IMG/VR virus record: IMGVR_UViG_3300042562_003539
Coordinates: 1 to 64,000 of that record
Origin: a virus
DNA length: 64,000 nt
Direction: 5' to 3' (one strand)
Numbering within the stretch: position 1 is the first letter of the stretch; each line of letters starts with the position of its first letter. The translations under genes and the position numbers were made by a program. The notes below the pieces were generated by a model. That model did no database searches. It saw only the letters and a program-made list of their open reading frames with translations, and had not been told where the DNA came from. This document shows, piece after piece, positions 51,491 through 61,400 of the stretch.

Positions 51491-52545
51491 CAGCCACCTG
51501 TGTCTATTGATTCAAAACAAAGATCTTCATATCTTTTAATCATGTTGTCATAAGAAAACTGATTTGCCCATTCAATGCAGTTACTTGATTTAATTGTTGA
51601 AACAGCATCATCTTTGATAAGTTTTTCCATTTCTTCTTGACTGTTCACAAGGAATCCTGTTTCGCCATGCTTGATTGTTTCCTTGCAAGCACCATGATTC
51701 CATGCGATTACAGGCATACCGCATAGTTGAGCTTCAACTGGAGCAAGTCCAAATGGCTCACGGAAGTGTTTATTGGGGTGTAGGAGGGCTTTATTCGTAT
51801 TGAACCATACGCTGCACTCATCACGGTTTTGATGCCCTACATACCTAAGATTGGGCGATACAGAGCATTTGGTCTTAATGCTGTTGAGAAGATCGGGTTC
51901 TCCTGTGATTCTGTCATCTCCGACTAGATCCAATCCAATTTTGCAAGTATTGGCCACATCAACAGCAATATGTGGACCCTTGATTGTGCTTATTCTGGCG
52001 AGGAAGAGATAACGGTCGTTTCTTGTTAATCCTGTGTTTTTATAAAAATTAACATCAACTCCGTTATAAGCGACACGGGATGCGACTTTCAGGTGTGCGG
52101 AGCAACCATCTGATTGGTCCTTGCTGATGCACACGAAGCATGGGAATGGGACGGATGGCGCTGTGCTGTACATAGTGTCTACAGGAGCGTGTAGAACTCC
52201 AAGGATTGGTTGTGGAAGCTTACCTTCCATTTTCAGGATGTAGCTCCATTTTTCCCAACTATGATCGATGATCACATCAAAGCTTGGTAGTTTGTTCCAA
52301 TAACCGCTGTAGGCTTGTCCTTCTGGTTCATATTGTGTTGTTTCATGAATTTCGCAACTACTTGTTGATCCTCTTGGGGCAACAAGCATTACTTCATGAC
52401 CTTTGGCTTTAAGACCTTCAGCTATCTGCCAAGCCAGCATTTCTAGTCCAGAATAGCCCTTTGGGGGGCAATGTAGGACTGTGCTGGATATGACACAGAT
52501 TTTTAACTTTTTCATTGGAGTCGTTGGCAAGTATGTAAGTTTCAT
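51487..52545 (-). CDS. GT4-family glycosyltransferase
   Basis: A 352-residue GT-B enzyme. KICVISSTVLHCPPKGYSGL with EMLAWQIAEGLKAKGHEVML is the typical GT4 N-terminus (Gly-rich loop), and RYLFLARISTIKGPHIAVDV, LRYVGHQNRDECSVWF, NKHFREPFGLAPVEAQLCG and MPVIAWNHGACKETIKHG form the donor half with the E-x7-E motif. ATG 52545 overlaps the previous stop by one base; a later ATG (52515) is possible. Part of the - strand glycan operon. Confidence 0.87.
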   Translation of the reverse strand: MKLTYLPTTPMKKLKICVISSTVLHCPPKGYSGLEMLAWQIAEGLKAKGHEVMLVAPRGSTSSCEIHETTQYEPEGQAYSGYWNKLPSFDVIIDHSWEKWSYILKMEGKLPQPILGVLHAPVDTMYSTAPSVPFPCFVCISKDQSDGCSAHLKVASRVAYNGVDVNFYKNTGLTRNDRYLFLARISTIKGPHIAVDVANTCKIGLDLVGDDRITGEPDLLNSIKTKCSVSPNLRYVGHQNRDECSVWFNTNKALLHPNKHFREPFGLAPVEAQLCGMPVIAWNHGACKETIKHGETGFLVNSQEEMEKLIKDDAVSTIKSSNCIEWANQFSYDNMIKRYEDLCFESIDTGGW

Positions 52546-53198
52546 TAGGCTCTGATCTCCAATGGTTTGAATCCGCCAATTTCACTTTGTCCCAGTCCTG
52601 CATGTCGGCATTGCACACTGGTATCAACATAAATTTTGAATCCATGATTTCTGGCATGTTTGCAGAAAGTAAAGTCTTCGCTTGTTTTTTCAAGATGAGG
52701 AAGATCAGTTCTATCGCATCGCCATTCAAACCATTGGCAACGATTACTGAGTGGAGGTAATTGTTTGATAACATCACGATGTATGAGAAGGCATCCTGCT
52801 CCTACATAATCGACTTCCAGAAGGTCAGGAGCATTAAATTCTTGAATCCATTGAGGACCATTTTCTGATTCTCTCAACATTACAGGGGCAAGTGGTTCGT
52901 ATCTTCTGTAGTACAAGCCACTTACGATTGGCTTCTTGTGTGACATTAGTTTTATGATTGCATCAGGAGGAGGAATAACATCATCGTCAAGGAAGAATAG
53001 CCATTCCCAGCCGAGTTCGAGTAGTTTTAGGCATCCTGTATTGCGAGCATGGTCATATGGCATTCCTTGGAGTGCTGTGACTGCACCGGGAATTTGAAGG
53101 TTTCTGAGTCCGAAAGCCCATGCAACTGGTGCATATTCTCTTGTTAAAATACAGCACAGGACACGATTCTGGTTGATAAGTTCCCATGATCCCGGCAT
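52545..53198 (-). CDS. GT-A glycosyltransferase-like protein
   Basis: A 217-residue GT-A protein. VLCCILTREYAPVAWAFGLR is strand 1, DHARNTGCLKLLELGWEWLF a helix, and FFLDDDVIPPPDAI (residues 68-81) holds the D-x-D metal motif. GLYYRRYEPLAPVML and VDYVGAGCLLIHRDV follow. The C-terminal DFTFCKHARNHGFKIYVDTS resembles the end of the 389-residue fusion at 53279, so the two are paralogues. First gene of the - strand operon; its promoter overlaps that of the + strand gene. Confidence 0.75.
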   Translation of the reverse strand: MPGSWELINQNRVLCCILTREYAPVAWAFGLRNLQIPGAVTALQGMPYDHARNTGCLKLLELGWEWLFFLDDDVIPPPDAIIKLMSHKKPIVSGLYYRRYEPLAPVMLRESENGPQWIQEFNAPDLLEVDYVGAGCLLIHRDVIKQLPPLSNRCQWFEWRCDRTDLPHLEKTSEDFTFCKHARNHGFKIYVDTSVQCRHAGLGQSEIGGFKPLEIRA

Positions 53199-53216
53199 AA
53201 TTGATTCTCATTTGTT

Positions 53217-53244
53217 TTGACAATGGTGTCATTGACATTATAAT
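53217..53244 (+). promoter_or_regulatory. Consensus sigma-70 promoter (rightward)
   Basis: Perfect TTGACA, 16 bases and perfect TATAAT, 34 bases before the ATG at 53279. TGACA-ATGG-TGTCA, a short inverted repeat, lies across the -35 and spacer and could be an operator. Confidence 0.75.
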
Positions 53245-53265
53245 GTAATAGATTTATTTTTTCAA
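53237..53265 (-). promoter_or_regulatory. Sigma-70 promoter (leftward), overlapping the rightward one
   Basis: On the - strand: TTGAAA, 17 bases, TATAAT. Its -10 shares six bases with the rightward -10 (ATTATAAT reads TATAAT both ways), so both promoters cannot be open at once. It would drive the operon starting at 53198. Confidence 0.7.
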
Positions 53266-53278
53266 ATGAGGCTTAAAA

Positions 53279-54448
53279 ATGAACGAGATTCAGTTGATGG
53301 ATGAGCGTGTTGATAATGTCATGAAGCTTGTCAAGGAAATGGAATCTGCTTTTCTTGAAATTCAAATGCCTAGAACAGAATTTGTTCTAAATAAGTTTGT
53401 GGTTGGTCAACACGATCATGATACTCTTGCATATTCTCAATGCGTTTTGGAAATGCAAATCAAATATGATAATTTAAGGAGAGCAAAACTAGGTCGTCGC
53501 AGAATTGAAATTCAAATAAAAGAACTCGAAGACAAGGGAACCGAAATTGATCAAATTGATGCTGATCTGAAAAGAATCGATTTAGAAGAGCAAGACAGGG
53601 CAGTACTAGGCGCTTTAAGAGAATTTGAGGCTCTTTATAAGATTTGGCAAAGATTTCCCAAAAAGTACACACGAGAAGAAATTGATGCAGCACAACCAGA
53701 CTATTGGCAACTTCGTTTGGAACGACAAGCGCAGCAGGATCTTCAGGCAACTGGCAGGGTTGGCGTTGGCAACAGTGAAGCACTTAGACAGATCAATCTT
53801 GCAGCAACTCCAAAGTTGGACCACATCAGGGAAGTTGAAAAGAAGTATTTAGAGGTCGGCGATGTCAAGATTTTGATTGTTGTTCCAACTCGTGAAAAGG
53901 CAGAGAGATTGCCTGTTTTGGAAAATCTAGCAATTCCATCAGGAGTCCAAGTTAAGTTCCTGAATGTATTTGGAAGGACAACCGCAGATGCATATAACGA
54001 AGCGATTCAAACTGCGCTGAATGATGGTTGTGATATGCTTTTGACGGTGGAAGATGATACCTTCCCGCCTACTGATGGATTCCAAAGGCTTTTGGCTCGT
54101 TACCGTGAAATTGGTGATCCTAAAGCTGTTTTGGGTGGTTATTATGTGAAGAAAGTGCCATATCCAGAAGGTGTTCACATTCAGGTTATTGCTGGCAAGC
54201 GTCAGGCATTGACTTTGAATAAGAATGATGTCGGCGTACATGAAGTTTACACTATTGCTCAAGGTTTCACTCTTTTCCCCATTGAATGTTTTCTTCAGAC
54301 AGAATATCCTTGGACAGTGACAACTGCTCATCTCACGCAAGATAGCTTCTTGTCTCAGAAGTTGCGTGAGAAGGGATTTAAGTTGTTGGTTGATGCGAGT
54401 GTTCGTTGTCGTCATGTTGATTTTGCTACTGGCAATTCATACGAATGA
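53279..54448 (+). CDS. Coiled-coil domain fused to GT-A glycosyltransferase
   Basis: A 389-residue protein. Residues 1-185 are strongly helical and charged (MKLVKEMESAFLEIQMPRTE, IQIKELEDKGTEIDQIDADL, DIRLDL-like patterns; likely a coiled coil) and end in VGVGNSEALRQINLAATPKL. Residues 195-389 form a GT-A domain: KILIVVPTREKAERLPVL, TADAYNEAIQTALNDGCDML, LTVEDDTFPPTDGF (E-D-D metal motif) and SFLSQKLREKGFKLLVDASV, related to the 217-residue neighbour. The coiled coil could anchor or oligomerise the enzyme, perhaps on a fibre. GAGG precedes the ATG. Confidence 0.72.
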   Translation: MNEIQLMDERVDNVMKLVKEMESAFLEIQMPRTEFVLNKFVVGQHDHDTLAYSQCVLEMQIKYDNLRRAKLGRRRIEIQIKELEDKGTEIDQIDADLKRIDLEEQDRAVLGALREFEALYKIWQRFPKKYTREEIDAAQPDYWQLRLERQAQQDLQATGRVGVGNSEALRQINLAATPKLDHIREVEKKYLEVGDVKILIVVPTREKAERLPVLENLAIPSGVQVKFLNVFGRTTADAYNEAIQTALNDGCDMLLTVEDDTFPPTDGFQRLLARYREIGDPKAVLGGYYVKKVPYPEGVHIQVIAGKRQALTLNKNDVGVHEVYTIAQGFTLFPIECFLQTEYPWTVTTAHLTQDSFLSQKLREKGFKLLVDASVRCRHVDFATGNSYE

Positions 54449-54455
54449 GGCGATT

Positions 54456-54827
54456 ATGTTTAGAATTTTAGTTCTTGTTTTATTGTTTTTGTCATTGAGT
54501 TTTGTTTGTGCGGAGGAAGCCTCATCATATGATGAGGCTGTTAAGATTGCGAAGAAAGATAAAAAGAAAATTTTCCTTTATTTCGGTGCATCTTGGTGTG
54601 CGCCTTGTCAGGCGATGAAGAAAATGTTTAAGGAAAAAGAGATAAAGGAAAAGCTTGATAAGTTTGTTGTATTGATTGTTGATGTGGATGAGAATCTGAC
54701 TTTGAAGAAAAAGTATAAGGTTAAGAGTATTCCAGATTATCGCATTTTGAATTCAGATCTTGAGGTTGAAAAGAAATTTGTTGGTGGACAGACGAGATAT
54801 AAGTTTTCAAAGTGGTTGGATGATTGA
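54456..54827 (+). CDS. Exported thioredoxin-like protein
   Basis: A 123-residue protein. The first 19 residues are a clear signal peptide (MFRILVLVLLFLSLSFVCA) with an Ala-type cleavage site. The rest is a thioredoxin fold: IFLYFGASWCAPCQAMKKM (C48 and C51), VDVDENLTLKKKYKVKSIPD with the cis-Pro, and KKFVGGQT. It would act on disulphides outside the cytoplasm of the host. Such a function fits the Cys-rich proteins at 0.56 and 7.9 kb, but no link is shown. ATG 54456 follows GAGGCG; a longer upstream frame overlaps the fusion gene. Confidence 0.82.
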   Translation: MFRILVLVLLFLSLSFVCAEEASSYDEAVKIAKKDKKKIFLYFGASWCAPCQAMKKMFKEKEIKEKLDKFVVLIVDVDENLTLKKKYKVKSIPDYRILNSDLEVEKKFVGGQTRYKFSKWLDD

Positions 54828-55414
54828 TGATTAAGTGTGAGTTAGCATTTCCTTCGACGATATATGTTTGTGATTTGAATGATCGTGATTACAGGCAGAA
54901 TTTAATTGATTATACGAGATACCGACAGGCTTCTGATCCTGTCGGTGTTGATAAGACTAATATGGGTGGTGGTTGGCAGAGCCAAGACAATTTTCTTGAT
55001 AATCGTGTATGTTCTGAGTTAAAGCGTGATTTATCTGGTTTTGTTCAAAATATTCGTGAATCTTTGACTATTGTTGAAGAAATAAAAATTTACAATTCTT
55101 GGGTTAATGTTAATCCTTCTGGCGCATATAATGCCAGTCATACACATCCACGAAACATATTTTCTGGTTGTTATTATTTACAGGCACCTGAAAATTCTGG
55201 AAATATTATTTTTCATTCTCCTTTGATTGCGAAGGGGATGCTTGATGCTACTTATAAGGATTTTAGTATAGTTACTGCGAATAATTTAATTTATCCTGCA
55301 ATAGCGGGAAGATGTTATATATTTCCTTCTTGGCTTGTGCATAGTGTTCAGATGAATAGATCTTCTGAAGACAGAATCAGCATGAGTTTCAATATATTTT
55401 TTGATAAGTTTTAG
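54827..55414 (+). CDS. 2OG-Fe(II) oxygenase-like protein
   Basis: A 195-residue protein. A double-stranded beta-helix is suggested by the NASHTHPRNIFSGCYYLQAP stretch (H105/H107 as iron ligands with the SGCYYL strand), GNIIFHSPL, and IFPSWLVHSVQMNRSSEDR with distal His172 and Arg183 for 2-oxoglutarate. The layout matches small phage 2OG-Fe(II) oxygenases, which hydroxylate proteins or nucleic acids. ATG 54827 is used; a TTG one codon earlier is possible. It overlaps the thioredoxin stop. It lies between glycosyltransferases and the giant adhesin. Confidence 0.75.
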   Translation: MIKCELAFPSTIYVCDLNDRDYRQNLIDYTRYRQASDPVGVDKTNMGGGWQSQDNFLDNRVCSELKRDLSGFVQNIRESLTIVEEIKIYNSWVNVNPSGAYNASHTHPRNIFSGCYYLQAPENSGNIIFHSPLIAKGMLDATYKDFSIVTANNLIYPAIAGRCYIFPSWLVHSVQMNRSSEDRISMSFNIFFDKF

Positions 55415-55415
55415 A

Positions 55416-58400
55416 TTAGGCAGGATGATCATAAGGCAATTTGCCTTGAAATCCCGATCTTACAATTCTTGGGCTTGGCATAACAAATAGTCCTCCGCTC
55501 ATAGCGATGCCTATTTGTTGTTGCATATTTCCTGATATGAATGGTGCGCCAGAGGATGCTCCACGCATTCCGCTTTGATTAACGATATTTCCGCCCGATC
55601 CGACATATAATGGTTGTCCTTGGAACCCAGAAATTCCATTATATAGTCCAGAGTTTGCGGCAAATGATCCGACTCTTCCGACATATCCGTAATAATATAC
55701 TCTTCCTGTTGATCCGCTGTTAACAGTTCCGCTTGTTACGCCAATTGCTGGTAATCTCATTCCACTTGCTCTTTGCGCTCTTACCACTCTGCTTCCTGAT
55801 GCTATGCATACTGCTTTGATGCCTGAACATAGTTCCTGAAAAACAAAATAATCAAACATTGGTTGATTTGTATTTATTTCTGCTGTTTCTGCAAGATTGT
55901 ATGGGAATGCTGCATTCTGTCCACTTGCTGTTGTAAGACCAATTGTTCCAGATGAAAGCTTGCTGCTGGTCATGAATTGAGAATAAGTTACTGTATATAA
56001 TGTTCCACCATCAATTCCAGCTAGTAAATTTCTTGCTTGGCTTAGATTTGCACTTGTTTGAGCAGCAGTTGTGTCTGTTGAATATGTCAATTTATCTGCT
56101 GTTGCAACAATTGCGCCAGTATTTCCACCTGCAAAATAACCTTTTGTTCCTTCTGAAATTCCAGCAAGGTAATTTCTTGCTTGACTCAAATTTGCTGTTG
56201 TTTGAGCAGCAGTTGTGTCTGTTGAATATGTTAACTTGTCTGCTGTATTCAAACTGTTTGGTTGATTAACATCAGTAGTTCCACCAGCAAAATAACCTTT
56301 TGTTGTTCCTTCTGAAACTCCCGCCAAGCCGTATCTTGCTTGACTTAAATTTGCGCTTGTTTGTGCAACAGTAATATCTGTTGAATATGTTAACTTTTCT
56401 GCTGTTGAAACAGCAGCTACTCCAGTACTACTTCCACCAGCAAAATAACCTTTTGTTCCTTCTCCAGAACATCCAGCTAATCCATACTTTGCTTGACTTA
56501 AATTTGCGCTTGTTTGTGCAACAGTAATATCTGTTGAATATGTGATTTTATCTGCTGTTGCAACTTCTATGATATTATTAGTTCCGCCAACAAAATAACC
56601 TTTTGTTAAACCTTCTGATGCACCAGCCAAGTTTCCCCTTGCTTGACTCAAATTTGCAGTTGCTTGAGCAACAGTTGTGTCACTAGAATATGTTAATTTG
56701 TATGCTGTTGAAACAACACCACCACTACTATCACCACCAGCAAAATAACCTTTTGTTCCTTCTCCAGAACATCCCGCCAATGCATACCTTGCTTGACTTA
56801 AATTTGCAGTAGCTTGAGCAGCAGTTGTATCTGTCGAATATGTTAATTTATCTGCTGTTGCAACAACAACAATTCCATTAAATCCTCCAGCAAAATAACC
56901 TTGTTTTACTGGATTTGATAATATTTTTTCTCCAATATGCACATTATCTATTTGTCCGCTTCCAATATTTACATATTGTGTAGTATCACCAAAGAATGTT
57001 GGGAATCTTATGACACCGCTTCCTATATTTCCAGATCTTATTGTTTCGTTTGCAAGATGAACAGAAATAGAAACTTGTCCAGAAGCAATATTTCCGCTTC
57101 TTACTCCTGCGTTTGAGAAGTTATTTGTTGTGGCATCGCTGAATACAACACCAGAAACTATATTTCCACTTACAACTGAACCAGAAGCCATATTTGTAAA
57201 TCTAATTTCATTAGCTTCTGTTGTTGTTAGTTTGCCTGATATGACTAGGTAAGGTATAATTAAATAATTTTGTGCGCCATCAATTCCTGCTAAACTATTT
57301 CTTGCTTGGCTCAAATTAGCGGTTGTTTGTGCAGCAGTTGTATCAGTAGAAAATAATAGCTTATCCGTTGTTGTGACAGGACCGTTACCGCCAGCAAAAT
57401 AACCTTCAGTTGATCCTTCTGAAATTCCTGCTAATTCTCTTCTTGCTTGACTTAAATTTGCAGTAGTTTGAGCGGCAGTTGTATCTGTTGTGTATGTTAA
57501 TTTATATGCATTAAATGTTATGGCAAATGTACCACCACCAGCAAAATAACCTTTAGTTCCTTCACCAGAACATCCAGAAATATAGGCTGTTGCCGTGCTA
57601 AGATCCGCTGTTGTTTGAGCAGCAGTTGTATCATTTGAAAATGTTAATTTGTCTGCCGTTACTAAAACGGTGCTACTCTGTCCACCAGCAAAGTAACCTT
57701 TTGTTGTTCCTTCTGAAATTCCAGCAAGATAATATCTTGCTTGACTTAAATTTGCAGTTGTTTGAGCAACAGTTGTATCATTTGAATATGTTAATTTATC
57801 TGCTGTTGATAAACTGTTTGCACCATCAGTAGTTCCACCAGCAAAATAACCTTTTGTTCTTTCTCCTGAACATCCAGCCAATCCTTGTCTTGCTTGACTT
57901 AAATTTGCAGTTGTTTGAGCAGTAGTTGTATTTGTTGAATATACAATCTTGTCTGTTGTTGCAACATGTCCAGAAAACGAGGTTGTTGCTCCACCAGCAA
58001 AATAGCCATTAGTTGTATAATCAGAAATTCCCGTTAATTCATTTCTTGATTGACTTAGATTGGCAGATGTTTGAGCGGCAGTTGTGTCTGTTGAATATAA
58101 TATTTTGTCTGTTGTTGAAACATTTGCTCCTGTAGATCCACCTGCAAAATAACCTTGACTAATTAAAGTGGTTGTTGTTGATATTGATCCACTAACAATT
58201 GAGTTGTTATCGAACATGAAAGCGGTAATACCGCCAGACACATAAAATGCAGTAGGAATTGGCCAAACTCCATTTGCAAGGTTTTGACCTGTTACAGACT
58301 GGAGTGCAAAGTTTCCTGAAGCTAATGCAACATCTGCAAAGTTATAAGCAACAGTTGCATTCGCACCAACCATATTGAAAATAACTGTTCCGCTAGGGAC

Positions 58401-61400
58401 TGCACCACTTGTTACTGATGCATTACCAAAATGTATATTTCCAATTGCACCACTTGCTATGTTTCCGCTTCTAATTGAATTGTTTGAAAAGTCAAATGTA
58501 TAAGCAGTTCCAGAGCTTATAATACCGCTTACTATGGAGTTGTTATAAACAGATATAACAGAACCGCTTCCAAGAAGAACTGTGTTTATTTGGCCAGAAG
58601 ATATTGTATCATTGGTTATTTGACCGCTATTTATTTGTGACCCACCAATTGCTCCACTTGTTATTGAACCACTATGAACAGAAAATTCAGATAAATTTCC
58701 ACTTATGACACATCCAGAACTTATTGGTTGTTGGAAAATAGCATTGCTTGATATGTTGCCGCTGAAAATTGCATTGTTTCCAAATGCTCCCAATCCGCCT
58801 AATACTCCACTGCTGATTGCTCCACTGTAAATAGATTGATCTTGAAAAGCAGGATAAACAATTCTTCCTGAAGCGATAGATCCGCTAACAACTGAATTAT
58901 TGGCAAAATACCCACTTGTAACAGTACCAGAAATTGGCAAAAGTCCACCACTAGTGAAATGAAATCTTCCTATTTCGTTGCTAGAAATATTTCCACTGAA
59001 TATTGCTGCATTGCCAATATTTCCACTTCTTACTTGTCCAGAAAAAAGTACAATTTCTTGAGAAACCAAATGGAAATTATTTATTTGACCAGAAGCTATG
59101 CTGCCGCTGACTACAGTTATGCTGTTAAAGCTTCCACTCGTTGCCATGCCAGAAACGAAATAAGAACCGCTTGAAAAGTGAAATTGTCCGATTTGTCCTG
59201 ATGCGATGTTTCCACTGAATATCGATGCTGCATTAGCAAGGTTTCCGCTTCTTACTTGTCCAGAATAAAGTAAAATACCTTCGATAGAAATTTGGAATCT
59301 TCCAATGTTTCCAGAAGCTATACTACCGCTTACTACTGAATTATCGTCGAAGCTTCCACTCATGGCTAAACCAGAAATGAAATAAGCACCGCTTGCAAAA
59401 TGAAATTGTCCTATTTCGCTTGAAGAAATATTACCACTAAATATTGAGTTATTTCCAAAACTTCCACTTTGCGTTAGTCCAGAAACTAAATAAGCGCCAC
59501 TTGTAAAATGAAATTGTCCAACTTGTCCAGAAGCGATACTTCCACTTCTTGTAGAATTATCTCCGAAACTTCCGCTTTGAGCAAACCCAGAAAATAAATA
59601 AGCACCACTTGCAAAATGAAATCTTCCTATTCGTCCAGATGCTATGCTTCCGCTTACTACTGAGTTATTTCCAAAACTTCCGCTTTTTGTTAATCCAGAA
59701 ACTAAATAAGCACCACTTGTGAAGTTGAATTGTCCAACTTGTCCAGATGCTATGTTTCCACTTACGACTGAATTGTTTCCAAAATTTCCACTCATGGCTA
59801 AACCAGAAATGAAATAAGCACCGTTTGCAAAATGAAATTGTCCTACTTGTCCAGATGCTATATTGCCGCTAAATATTGAGCTATTTCCAAAATCACCACT
59901 TGTTGCTAATCCAGAAATTAAATAAGAACCGCTTGAGAAATGAAATTGTCCAACTTGTCCAGATGCAATATTACCGCTGAAAACATTAGAATAAAACGAT
60001 GTTGTCCCATCAACTCCAGCCAAACCAATCCTTGCTTGACTCAGATTTGCAGTAGTTTGAGCAACAGTTGTGTCTGTTGAATATGTCAATTTATCTGCTG
60101 TAGCAACACCACCACCTGCACTTCCACCAGCAAAATAACCTTTTGTCGATCCTTCTGAAATACCAGTTAATGATTGTCTTTCTTGGCTTAAATTAGCTGT
60201 TGTTTGTGCGGCAGTTATGTCTGTTGAATATGTTAATTTGTCTGCTCTTGCTGTGTTGGAACCAGTACTACCACCAGCAAAGTAACCTTTTGTGCCTTCT
60301 CCAGAACATCCTGCTAATAAAAATCTTGCTAGACTAAGATTTGCGCTTGCTTGTGCAGCAGTTGTGTCTGTTGAATATGTTAATTTGTATGCTGTGACAA
60401 CAACACCACCTGCGTTTCCACCAGCAAAATAACCTTTTGTTCCTTCCCCTGAACATCCAGCAAGATAAGATGTTGCTTGACTAAGATTTGCACTTGCTTG
60501 AGCAACGGTTGTGTCTGTTGAATATGTAATTTTATCTGCTGTTGCCTGCGTTGTTGGAGTTCCGCCACCAACAAAATAACCTTTTGTAGATCCTTCAGAA
60601 ACACCAGCTAAACCATCCCTTGCTTGACTTAAATTAGCTGTCGTTTGAGCAGCAGTTGTGTCTGTTGAATATGTTAATTTATCTGCTGTTGTGACCTTGG
60701 TATCAGTATCTCCACCAGCAAAATAACCTTTGGTTCTTTCTCCAGAAACTCCTGCCAAATCTCTTCTTGCTTGACTGATATTTGCAGTAGTTTGCGCCGC
60801 AGTTGTGTCTGTAGGATATGTCAATTTATCTGCTGTTGAAACATAAATACCATTAAATCCACCAGCAAAATAACCTGCACCGAATTGGGTTAAAGAAACA
60901 CCTATTATTCCGCTTGTTATTTGACCAGATGTAGGAAGAAGTGTTCCGCTTTGAAAATGTATTTTTCCTATTTGACCAGATGCTATATTTCCACTTGTTA
61001 CTGAATTATTCCCAAATTTACCACTTGTTACTAATCCAGAAATTAAATAAGAACCGCTTGAGAAATTAAATTGCCCAATTTGTCCAGATGCAATATTACC
61101 GCTGAAAATAGAGGAACCGCCCATCATTCCACTTGTTATTTGACCAGATGTTGGAAGAAGTGATCCACTTTGAAAATGTATTTTTCCTATTTGACCAGAT
61201 GTTATATTTCCAGATAAAACTGCATTATTGGCAATATTTCCGCTTTGAACTTGACCCGACGAAAGAATAATATTTTCAATAGAAATTTGATACTGTCCAA
61301 TTTGACCAGATGCAATATTGCCGCTTGTTATGGAGTTGTTTCCAAAGTCTCCACTTGTTAATAAACCAGAAATTAAATAAGCACCGCTCGCAAAATGAAA

